Shown here piece after piece: positions 54,621 through 64,000 of a stretch of 64,000 nucleotides of DNA. A model generated the notes under the pieces. The model made no database searches. It was not told the origin of the DNA and worked only from the letters and a program-made list of their open reading frames with translations. A program made the position numbers and the translations under genes. The stretch comes from Iris pallida. Its lineage: Eukaryota > Streptophyta > Magnoliopsida > Asparagales > Iridaceae. The stretch lies in contig JANAVB010010791.1 of assembly GCA_029216955.1 (NCBI GenBank), positions 1,506,982 through 1,570,981 of the forward strand, in the 5' to 3' direction. Position 1 is the stretch's first letter. Each line of letters starts with the position of its first letter.

Positions 54621-57616
54621 CCCGAAACGCCGAAGTACCCGGTGAATGTACTTCGTTTGGAATAAGTGTAGTAGCTTGGACTCTCTCTCTTTCGGCTGAT
54701 CTCCATCCCAAGAATAGTCTTCGCTGCGCCCAAATCCTTCATAGAGAAGGCCGCACCCAGTTGGCGCTTCAGCTCCGCTATCCTAGTGGTATTCCGACCC
54801 ACTAATAGCATATCATCAACATAGAGCAATAAAATAATGAAATCATCATCGACAAAATACCTCATAAATACACAGTGATCCGACGTCGTCTGTGTATAAC
54901 CATGCTCCCCCATAAATGACTCGAACTTTCTGTACCACTGCCTCGGAGCCAGCTTTAGACCATACAAGCTCTTCCTCAACCGGCAGACCAAATGTGACTT
55001 GCCCTTCTCCCAGAATCCCTCTGGCTGCTCCATGTACAACTCCTCGTCAAGATCACCATGGAGGAATGTCGTCTTCACGTCCATCTGCTCGACCTCCAAG
55101 TCGAGACTGGCTGCTAATGCTAGCACCACCCGAATAGACGAATGCTTGACGACAGGCGAAAAGATCTCATCATAATCCACGCCTTTTTGCTGACCGTAGC
55201 CTTTGACTACCAGCCTCACTTTGTTTCGAGGGAGAGTAGCATCATCCGTCTGTTTCACTCTGAACACCCATCGATTCTTCAAAGCCTTTTTGCCCTTTGG
55301 CAACCGCACCAGATCATAAGTGGAATTGGTGTGCAAGGAACTCATCTCCTCCTGCATAGCCTCCATCCACTCCTGCCTGTATTCGTCTTCCATAGCCTCT
55401 GCAAAACTTTCGGGCTCTCCCCCGTCAGTCAATAGCACATACTCATCTGGTAAGTATCTCGTAGATGGTCGACGATCCCTGTCGCTCCTTCTCAGTGGAA
55501 CCACTGGTGCTGGCTGTATACCGACAGCCTCCTCCCCTTCAGGAACTGCCTCCCCGGCATGTTCATCCTCCTGAGGGACACCCTGACCACCATCAGCAGG
55601 CTGATGATCAAGGTTGGGAGCAACTCCATGTACTGGCTCCCCCATAACTAGATCCTCTGCGATGTCCTCTAGAAACTGCTCGAAGCGAAATGACTCTAAC
55701 TCAGGCAATTCCTCAGCCTCAGAAGGCGTCTCGGAATCCTGAGTGTTGGTCATAGTCTGATCCTCGACGAACACTATGTCCCTGCTTCTGTAGAGCTTTC
55801 CTTCCACTGGATCGTAGAGTCTATAGCCAAACTTATCCCGACCGTAGCCGACAAAGACGCATCGCCTCATCTTCGGCTCAAGTTTGGTCCTCTCGTCCTT
55901 CGGTACATGTACGAAGGCCTTACAACCAAACGCCCGCAGGTGATTGTATGACGGCTCTTTGCCGTACCATACTTTGTCAGGCACATCACCCTGCAAAGGA
56001 GCACTAGGAGACAAATTAATAACATAAGCAGCTGTGAGAAGAGCCTCACCCCAATAACTGCCCGGCAAGTTTGCTTCTGACAGCAAACACCGTACCCTCT
56101 CCATCAGTGTCCTGTTCATGCGCTCCGCTACACCATTGAGCTGAGGTATCTTAGGCGGAGTCTTCTGGTGTCGTATCCCTTGCTCTCTGCAATATGCATC
56201 AAAGGGACCGATGTATTCGCCGCCATTGGCGGACCGAACACACAACAACTTATTGCCCGTCTCCCTTTCAACAGAGGCCTGAAACTCCTTGAAAGTAGGC
56301 AGCACCTGATCCTTGGTCTTTAAGGCATAGACCCAAACCTTCCTGGAACAGTCATCAATAAAGGTTACAAAGTAAGAAGCACCACCAAGAGATTTTACCT
56401 TTATAGGACCGCAGACATCCGAGTGAATCAACTCGAGCAACGCCGGCTTCCTTGAACTTGGGTGACTTTTGAAAGACACCCTATTTTGCTTCCCAGCTAA
56501 ACAGTGCGTGCACTTCTCCAACTTTGTAGACTTGAGCCCCGGAATCACCTTCATGTTCACCAAGTAGCTCATCCCCTTCTCGCTGATATGGCCGAGCCGC
56601 CTGTGCCACAACTCGGTAGACGCATCACTGACTGCGTTCACCTCCTGTGCCCCCTGTGCGCTCCCCTCCATATAGTAGAGACCGGACTTCTTGCTTCCTC
56701 TGGCAATCACCATCGAACCCCTGGAAAGCTTCCACTGACTATTCCCGAAGAGACTGAAGAATCCCTCGTCATCCAACCTTTCAACCGACACCAGGTTGAA
56801 ACGGATATCAGGGACATGACGAACATCTTTGAGAACAAGAACCGCACCCATCTTCATTCTCAAATGCACATCTCCAACGGCAACCGCCTTCGACACATCT
56901 CCGTTGCCCATCTTCAACACGCCACAGTCGCCTGTCATATAAGTGGCAAATAGTGTCCTGTTGTGAGATACATGTACTGAAGCCCCTGAGTCCACCAGCC
57001 AAGAATTGTCATCACAGGCGAGGTTAGTAATGACCTCATCACCTACGACGATCACATCGCCTCCATGCATCGAGGCCGCCGCTGTAGTATTCTCTTCTTG
57101 CTTCCCCTTGTCGCCCTTCTTCTCTCTCTTCCAAGCAAAACAATTTCGCTTGATATGGCCCTTCTTACCATAATGGTAACACTCTGAGTCCTCGTAACGA
57201 CCCTTGGACTTCCCTTTGCTCTTGTCTCTGCCACCACCTGGACCCCTGCTTTTGCCCCTTCCGCGGCTCTCTGAAACAAGTGCCTCTGAGTGGTGGAATG
57301 TGGATGAAGTGCCCTGAGAACGTCTCCGCATCTCTTCATTCAACACCCCGCTCTTGGCAAACTCCAGACTGACCATACCCTCTGGAGCAGAAGCGATCAT
57401 AGATACTCTTATGGTCTCCCACGAGTCTGGCAAAGTACACAACAGCCACAGTCCCTGAACTTCGTCGTCAAACTTGACTCCCATAGAAGATAGCTGGTCA
57501 ACCACGCCCTGGAACTCACTCAAGTGATCCGAAATAGACGCCCCATCCTTGTACCGCAGACCCATCATCGTTCGGATCAGGAACAACTTGTTTACCCCGG
57601 TCTTCTTCGCATACAA
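54599..57616 (-). pseudogene. Copia 3 gag C-part, protease, integrase and reverse transcriptase
   Basis: A 1005-residue open frame, one of the longest in the window. The rest of gag ends in a zinc knuckle at residues 146-159 in which the second Cys is Tyr (CYHYGKKGHIKRNC). The protease is at 206-216 (WLVDSGAS). The integrase zinc domain runs 337-372, and its core has Asp400 (IHSDVCGP), Ala at 463 where the second catalytic Asp belongs (RSANGGEY, codon 56230-56228) and Glu498. RT follows (KGYGQQKGVDYDEIFSPV) with YVDD at 932-935. The frame is open on the 5' side up to the TAG at 57634-57632. No genuine ATG opens this ORF; it is the continuation of gag. Confidence 0.92.
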
Positions 57617-57631
57617 GGATTCCAGCTTATC

Positions 57632-57880
57632 CTACAACGTCTTCGCGTGCTCAATATTGGCAACGTGGTTGTACACGTTCTCGTCCATAAATTGCCGTAT
57701 GTACCCACACACTTGTATGTGCTCGAATGTCCAGTCCTCCTCGGATTTATCACTGGGCTTCTCGGATGCAAACACGGGTAGATGCAGCTTCTTGACAAAT
57801 AGTAAATCCTTCATCTTGCTCCGCCAATAATGATAGTTTGTGCCATTAAGATTCACCATGCGCACCGACTTCGCGTCCAT
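57632..57880 (-). pseudogene. Copia 3 gag N-terminal part
   Basis: The likely start is MDAKSVRMVNLNGTNYHYW at about 57880. The text (KKLHLPVFASEKP, YIRQFMDENVYNHV) matches Copia 2 gag. A TAG at 57634-57632 ends it. The downstream 1005-residue frame follows in phase, so a single nonsense codon divides gag. Confidence 0.85.
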
Positions 57881-57930
57881 CTCTCCTCTCTGGTTTCTGT
57901 CAACTCCTGACACCCTTCTGAATTCCAGAA

Positions 57931-57946
57931 CCTGGCTCTGATACCA
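57931..57946 (-). other. Copia 3 primer-binding site
   Basis: The minus strand reads TGGTATCAGAGCCAGG three bases after the 5' LTR end, complementary to initiator tRNA-Met. Confidence 0.85.
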
Positions 57947-57949
57947 CTC

Positions 57950-58741
57950 TGTTGGGAAAGAAGCGCGGAAACCTTTCCCCAAACCGGAGAGTACCTACAA
58001 GAGGACCGAGCAATACAACGCACGAACCCAAAAACAACCACACAAAACAATCCACACAGACACAGAGAATTTTTGACGTAGAAAACCCTTACGGAAAAAA
58101 CCACGGGACGATCGGAGTCCAACCCTAAGAAGCCTCCACTAATGGAATAGAAGAATTACACCCTCTACAAACTCCTCCCGATCCAAATCGGATCCCCACA
58201 ACACTCAGAGATAAGAACAATGATTACAAGGCTATGAAGAGCGAGAACGACGAGTAGAGATTACCCGAACACGATCTCCTTCGAATAGCGACCTTCAATC
58301 CTCCGTCTTCTTCTCCGAAGTTGCAATGGCACTCTTGCCTCCTTCTCCTCTTTTCTTGTGTTACGTTGCATTATGAATTAGGGTTTGGAAATCCTAACTT
58401 AACTCCCCAATCCCGTAACCAACCTGGACCGTTGGATTAGATCCAGTGGTGAAAAGTCACCCTAAAATCCGCTTCAGCCCCCGACGACACAGAGTTCGGC
58501 CAGAAATCTGTGTCGGGCAACCAGCACTGGCTGACCACATTCTGGAATGGGGAGGCAGAGTTCGGCCAGAACTCTGCCTGGGGCAGAGTTCGGCCCGAAC
58601 TCGGCCCCGCTGCTTCCAGCAGCTCCCTGCAGCTCCATCAGCAGCCCCCGCTTCCTCCCCGAGCTTCTTCGACACACGAACGGCGCTCGTCGCACTCCGA
58701 GGTCTTCTCCACATAGGTTGGGAACCCCACCCACTCCAACA
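57950..58741 (-). repeat. Copia 3 5' LTR
   Basis: 792 bp, TGTTGGAGTGGG to CTTTCCCAACA on the minus strand. The first 40 bp and the R/U5 half resemble Copia 2; the U3 between them is different. GAGTTCGG palindromes lie at 58490-58610. Confidence 0.92.
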
Positions 58742-58746
58742 CAATC

Positions 58747-61700
58747 AACATGGCCACCTTTGCTTTCGAACTAGTTTTGCATGGGTTTTCCACAGGATCT
58801 TAGTTTCCTTGATAAAGACATGGCATGTAAAGTAAGATCCTTAGTTAAAGAGTCCAACACATTTCTTGGCTACGAGGAACTATTTGGTGACGTCCACTTA
58901 TAGGGAATGTAGAAGTCAGGTTAGCTACAATTTGGGCAAGCAGTTTAAGTAACTTGAAGGTGACTACGACTTGTCAATTTCCATCTGAGTGGAAGGAAAA
59001 GAACATTTCGGCCTATTCTTGCTTGCGGGTAGATGAATGGAAAGTCCTTGAGTAGATCTTTTCTATTGTTAAACGATCTATAATATGTAGAACAAGACGT
59101 TATTGTGACAAATCCAAAGTTATTATGCTTCTCTTTTCCTTGGTTCAATTAGTGGTTCTAAATGATACAAAAAAATCTAAGTATTATATCTGAGCATTAA
59201 TGCTTGTTTCTCTTCTTTACGTATATTGTTGATTACTTTTGCATAGATATATATCTTTCAAGGTCGAATTACACAACATTTGTAAGACCCTAAAAGTACG
59301 TTCAATAATGAGATTGATTGATCTAATAATTTGTAAAAAGAAATTTGGAGGGTTTTATTGATCTTCTAACCCCTCAATCCCCAAGTCTAGAATTTTGAAA
59401 TTTTCTGAATTTGCAAGATTTTTTGTATTATTAAACTCAAAAATCATTTTTCTGCTATTTTACAAAATGATTAAATTGATAAATCCTAATTTCGTGGAAA
59501 AGGAAGTCTAATTTCTCTAACTTGAGTCATCAGATCTCGTCGAATCGACAGAAAACTTTGAGTTTCTCACAAACTCGATCCCAACATTATGGCTAGATCT
59601 TTGTTTCCTTGCTTGTCCGATCATCAATTTGATTTTTCAAGTCCGATCTTGGTATATTCCTTATTTCTATGTCAAATTTTAGTTCATTTGGATGTTGATC
59701 GATCTCACCTAATCAAAAATATGATTTGGAATGTCACAGTAAACTGATTAAGAGCCTAACTTTGAGTGATGATTTCTTCGTCATCATAATCCAAATCATA
59801 ATCAATTTATTTCTTCGAAAATCTGGTAAGATTCTCTATCACCATGTCAAAGTTCAACTCATATCACTATGATTATTTTCGTGCTCAAACTAGTCTAGTG
59901 GAAACTATGATTTTTGTTTCGGTCTGAAGTTGATCGAGAGGCTCAATATGATGATCAAAACCTTCCTCGATCATATATCTAATCTCGATATAGTTTTACC
60001 AGTGGAAAATTAGTATGCTTAACTGATCGTGTATGAAATTTTACTTCGTTTGGACGTCATTTAACTGATGATTTTGATGCTTAAAGTAGGCTAATCTGAT
60101 TGTAAATTCGATGACAAATTTAAAGTTGATCGATGAGCCAACTTAGACTACCGAATCCTCCTTCATAACTTGTCCAAATCTAAATTAGTCTCTTTATACT
60201 ATTATCTAGTATATTCTTGTGTGACCATAACAATTCATTCAATGTCATGGTCGTTTGATAGATTGTTTATGCTCTCAAAGTTATCTAGGACTAAATTTTG
60301 CATCAACAATTTTGAGGAACGTACTTTGTCGAGTTGTATCTCCTCTATCTCAACTCCGGTCATTAGTCCTTCTTCACTTCCTTGTGGGTATATCCCTTTT
60401 AATCTCAGTTAAATTTGGTTCAATTCTATGATCATTTGCTTGATCATTTTTGAGCCCAAATTCGAAACTGATTTATAAGTGTCAAGACTCTTAGAATGAG
60501 TAGTGATTTTGAATTTTGTCCATCAAATTCCAATTATGAGAACAATGACAAGTTTATACCGCCTTTCTAACCAAGTTGATGTATAATTTTCCATATTGGG
60601 AAACCTGTTAATTTGGCTTTATTTTCTGATACTCTACAGACCCGTGTGTGGACCCCATTTGACCTTAGAACGGTGATTTCTATTGTTTGTCCAAATGCGC
60701 CATACGAATATGTTTTCTTTGTCGCCAATGCTTTTATGGAATAATAGACACCTCAATTTCAATGTTTCAGCATAGTAAATCTCTTTAAGGTATTTTGTCC
60801 GTTTCTATCCGACACGCTGATGTTCGATACATAAAATGATTCGCCAAATGTGAGCTAGGCAAGTACATTAAACTTATGTTTACCATTATATAAATTATAT
60901 TTTATAAGTTCTCTGACATAGTTCCTACTACTTGATTGTGCCACTATGACTTATACACGAGAGTAAGCATGATACATAATTCATATTCGTGTCTTTAACG
61001 CGATTTATGACTAAATCTTGATAGTTTATATTCACTTCTCGTATTTGAGAGATATTCGGATGGGATACTACACATGTCGGCTTGTGGTCATCCGAATTTA
61101 TTCTCATTGATAGCTGTCATTACTTTCGGATAGAAAAGAATACTAAATTATTTTATAGGAAAACTATTTATAAAGCTTAAAAACACTCAAAATCCTATTA
61201 TAAAGAATTTAATTACACAAAAATTTTGAGTACAAGCTTTAAGATCTGGAAAGTATAGCGATGGAGATCGAATCGGCACGTGATTCCTTTACTCCGTTAA
61301 TGATCCGAGTTCAAGTGCAAGGATGAGGAGAGGTTTCCCCTTCGTAGATATGAACTTCAGGAATTCTTATTGAGAGCAACTTTAGTGTTCTTTAATAGCA
61401 CGTCTAGAGGTAAGGAGGATGTTGTGCAAAGTAAAGTACCTTAGAATTCTCGTGGAGAAGGCCAAGATGCAAGGTGATAGACGTGAAGAACTGGTTAGGG
61501 AGTATAGGCTTATAGGTACTGCCCCCAAATGAGCAAAAATAGAGGCTATTTATTGCAAAACTCCAAATAATAGTTAACGATTTAGTTTTCGTGGGAGGTA
61601 CTATCCCGTGATTCTTGGCTTCATTCTGAGCCACGTCACCTATCTTCACGTGGAGCACAAGGAAATTCTACCACATGGCCCCACATTCACACACTATGCC

Positions 61701-61883
61701 ATGTGGTTGTAGTTAGGCGATGATTTAGGTTTGTTCCCTTAGGGATTAAAGTACGTTCTACCATATGGATGGAAGTTGTTACAACTACATTCATCACGAC
61801 ATCATGATGGTGACAGTTGTACGCCTTGAATTATACCACTATCCCACGTTAAATGCAGCCTTAAATGTTCTTACCTGAATCTC
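58747..61883. other. Unassigned AT-rich DNA, possible degenerate long-LTR sequence from 59281
   Basis: No coding sequence. From 59281 the text TGTAAGACCCTAAAAG, followed by AACCCCTCAATCCCCAAG and AT-rich DNA, resembles the opening of LTR F. Near 60765 a TTTCAGCATA-type stretch recalls F at 37730. Several GTTGATCGAT and CATTTGGAYGT words recur. No end or target duplication could be found, so an LTR is only a guess. Confidence 0.3.
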
Positions 61884-62155
61884 GTGGGAAGGTCATTGTC
61901 GTGGGGAATCACGTCACGCTGGAAGGCCGCTTCCGTGGAGAGTCCCTTCATGCTGGAAAGCAGCTCCCGAGGGAAGGCCTTTCATGCTGGAAGGCAACTC
62001 CCACGCGGAAGCCCTTGTCGCTGGAAGGCAGTTCTCATGGGGAAACCATTCTTGCTGGAAGGCAGTCCCCGCGGGGAAATCCTTCTCGTTGGAAGGCACC
62101 TCTCGTGGGGAAGCCCTTTTCATTATAAGGCAGTTCCCCTGAAGGAAATGCTTTC
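61884..62155. repeat. 34-bp tandem repeat, about 8 copies
   Basis: The word GCTGGAAGGC (or a one-base variant) starts at 61918, 61952, 61986, 62020, 62054, 62088 and, degraded, near 62122: an exact 34-base step. The unit is roughly GCTGGAAGGCAG-TCCC-TGGGGAAGCCCTT. ORFs run through in two plus frames and one minus frame. Because 34 is not a multiple of three, each frame would give a three-unit (34-residue) protein repeat. Confidence 0.9.
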
Positions 62156-62688
62156 GCTATCCATCGGGCGATATCTCACGAGAGGCTTGAAGATTGCGGG
62201 GATTGAACTTGGTTATTTTTTAATGCCAATAAGACTCCCTTCAAAGTTTTTGAAAATCCGTTATAGGCTTGCTTGGAATTTGAAATACTTTGAAAATGCA
62301 AAAAAAAAAACTCTATTGCATCATTGTCTAGCATGATTTTCGTAGAACATTTGCAAAAGTGAGGGTTCATTGTAGGCTATCAGATGTGATATGGATATAA
62401 TAGAGACTTTGTCATTTTTTGATCTGGAAGCTTGTCCATTCAGTGGTGACAAGCCAGACATTATAAAAATCTATACTTTTTAGAGGTAATATGGACACGA
62501 CAATCAGCAGTTGCCTTTGGATGATCCGTCTATTTAGAGGTGTAAGCTGGACATGACAGTGAGGATTAAAAGATGATTAGGGAAAGATTTAACTAACAGA
62601 GGTATTGTGGACGTATTAGTTGGAAACCTAGTGTAGTAACCTTGTATGTTCAGATGTAATATAGAAATAACAAACATGTATCAAATTC
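62156..62688. other. Unassigned DNA
   Basis: AT-rich, stops in all frames, no structure noticed apart from a run of A at 62300-62310. Confidence 0.3.
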
Positions 62689-62691
62689 AAG

Positions 62692-62839
62692 CACTACTAC
62701 AAAATGGTCATCTATAAAGTTATTAATATAAAGTTATTAATGACGATCATCTATTGAGTTGACATTTAAAGTACCACTAATGACATTTTTTATGAGTGTC
62801 ATCTATAAAGTGTCATTATTAATAATTTTTGTAGTTGTG
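62692..62839. mobile_element. CACTA-type MITE, 148 bp
   Basis: Begins CACTACTACAAAATGG and ends, in reverse complement, CACAACTACAAAAATT. It is flanked by the 3-bp direct repeat AAG (62689-62691 and 62840-62842). Inside, GTCATCTATAAAGTTATTAA words repeat in both orientations. The terminal CACTA, 3-bp duplication and size fit a non-autonomous CACTA derivative. It is not closely related in sequence to the 13.4-kb element. Confidence 0.8.
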
Positions 62840-62842
62840 AAG

Positions 62843-64000
62843 ATCAATCACTCAGGGGAGCTAAAAATATAGCGATTTAAACTAGCACTCATAATCCAAC
62901 TAGGGATTAGTAGTAGAATTTGCGACTGAAGCATTTTGTCAGAGGTGAGGAGAACATGACAAATGGTTATTCCCAATCCAATACGGATTATGAATATAAT
63001 ATCTCTAGACTTGTGAAAATTAACTAGTATAAAAGATAAAATTAAAATGCACAACCAAACATCATATACAGCTAGATACACATTAACTAGCTAGGTTTAC
63101 CAAAAGACTTGTAAGTACAGGTCTAGCATGAAATCAAGTTTTTCGTCTAAAAATAGGGTATTGCTTCTGTTCTGTCGATCCCAAGGCTGATCTCACCCCA
63201 TTCGCAGCCATCCATGCAGCACGTAGTCCTTCACCACAAAAATCCCTCACCTTTCTTCCTTATGCTATGCTTTGAGTCCTAATTTCCTTACTCCATTTAG
63301 TCCAACTCCAGCACAAAAAGTCTCCGAGCTTTCGCTATCTCTAACGTGATTCCCTTCCCTTTTATAGGCTTGTGAGTATGAAATACAAGTCGAGAAAGTT
63401 TGCTAGCACTAGAACTACAGGTACCCGAATCGCCAAGGGGTATAGTGTGCGCTTGTGACAAATAGTATAACATAATAAACGTATAATAGAAAGTGTCATA
63501 ACACACTCAATTGGTAGGTCATGGAGCCCATGTCTCATGGGGCCCTTAACGATCAAGGTTGCTAGTAGCATTAACATCCTTCCCTCCCAATGTATTATAT
63601 GAATTTCATCCTCCCATCCCATTGTACTATATGAACTTATCTAGTAAATTACCCTAACATGTTTTAATCCAGTTCTCAAGATGTGGTCACTAGAGAATAG
63701 ACCCAAAATGATGTGCACTAAGTACAATATCGACGAGCTAACGATGACAAATATCCTTGTTTCCCATGACACGAGATACGTTTTACAACACTCATACTCG
63801 ATTGCCCAATGCCTAATAAACATAGAACCAGTTTGGTATAGTCCACTAGTGCGAGTGTCGAACTTGAAGTCATGTCTCAACATACAACACAAATCTAATA
63901 AGGGGTACGACTGCCCCAAGGATTTGGAATTCTATAAAAATATCATGAAAAATAATGAGAAATATTTTCTAGAGTTCAGTCAAGGCATGACAAAAATAAA
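62843..64000. other. Unassigned DNA at the right edge
   Basis: No supported gene. The minus-strand ORFs near 62848-63919 have no recognisable motif, no shared codon pattern and overlap one another in different frames. This could be host intergenic DNA or an undetected repeat cut by the window edge. Confidence 0.3.

Larger units (their letters stand above)
53041..58741 (-). mobile_element. Copia 3, nearly complete Tork/Tnt1-like copia
   Basis: Flanked by the perfect 5-bp duplication CAATC (53036-53040 and 58742-58746). Both LTRs are exactly 792 bp and differ at about 30 positions by eye, mostly transitions. This suggests an insertion of moderate age, younger than Copia 2. On the minus strand the order is LTR, PBS, gag, PR, INT, RT, RNase H, PPT, LTR. 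Only a few defects separate it from an open polyprotein, but they include the integrase active site. Confidence 0.95.

Noticed and set aside
53041..58741. Copia 3 as an active element
   Set aside because: Gag nonsense codon, lost zinc-knuckle Cys, integrase Asp to Ala and a frameshift before RNase H are all visible.
62848..63919. Minus-strand ORFs of 69-92 residues as host genes
   Set aside because: No domain, no consistent frame and overlapping one another; chance ORFs are expected at this length.

Overview
The window reads as a repeat-rich intergenic block of a flowering-plant nuclear genome. The evidence is plant-type Ty1/copia, long-LTR (probably Ty3/gypsy-type), L1-type LINE, CACTA (En/Spm), hAT-like and Mutator-like elements packed and nested inside one another. 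Primer-binding sites match initiator tRNA-Met, and base composition is AT-rich. I found no convincing host protein-coding gene, tRNA or rRNA. Almost every longer ORF is a piece of a transposon gene, mostly broken by stops, frameshifts or later insertions.

Region 1, positions 1-33436, is a four-level nest. A SIRE-like copia 3' end with its LTR (to 2720) abuts an L1-type LINE on the minus strand. The LINE (2721-3718 and 28184-29940) is split by a long LTR-like element, here called A (3719-28178, perfect 5-bp target duplication GGGAG). A is split by a 13.4-kb CACTA element (4679-18097, perfect 30-bp terminal inverted repeats, 3-bp duplication GAG) and by a short-LTR copia (about 21040-26748). 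The CACTA transposase gene is itself split by a second copy of the same long LTR, A' (11423-15292). The CACTA also carries a 671-bp foldback hairpin, a duplicated piece of its own genes, and GT-rich, C-rich and GGTTTT-type low-complexity DNA. The LINE is followed by a second SIRE-like gag fragment, a hAT-like MITE and a Mutator-like element lying in one T-tract.

Region 2, 33446-44085, is one plus-strand L1-type LINE cut into three pieces. An unrelated long-LTR sequence F (about 35600-39315, with a 353-bp tandem duplication at its end) and an internally deleted SIRE-like copia D (40184-43449) interrupt it.

Region 3, 44674-46433, is a probable non-autonomous terminal-inverted-repeat element. 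Its core is a dense array of about twenty short palindromes (45120-45960), the most unusual structure in the window.

Region 4, 46718-58741, holds two related Tork/Tnt1-like copia elements in opposite orientation. Copia 2 (46718-52690, target duplication ATCTC) is decayed and has a hAT-like MITE in its 3' LTR. Copia 3 (53041-58741, target duplication CAATC, two 792-bp LTRs) is much better preserved, but has a nonsense codon in gag, a lost integrase catalytic Asp, a lost zinc-knuckle Cys and a frameshift before RNase H. The two share coding region and R/U5 but have different U3 regions.

Region 5, 58742-64000, has no recognisable gene. It contains an exact-period 34-bp tandem repeat (61884-62155) and a 148-bp CACTA-type MITE (62692-62839, duplication AAG).

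The boundaries with target duplications are seen directly. Family lineage names and element ages are inference. Nothing here was checked against a database.
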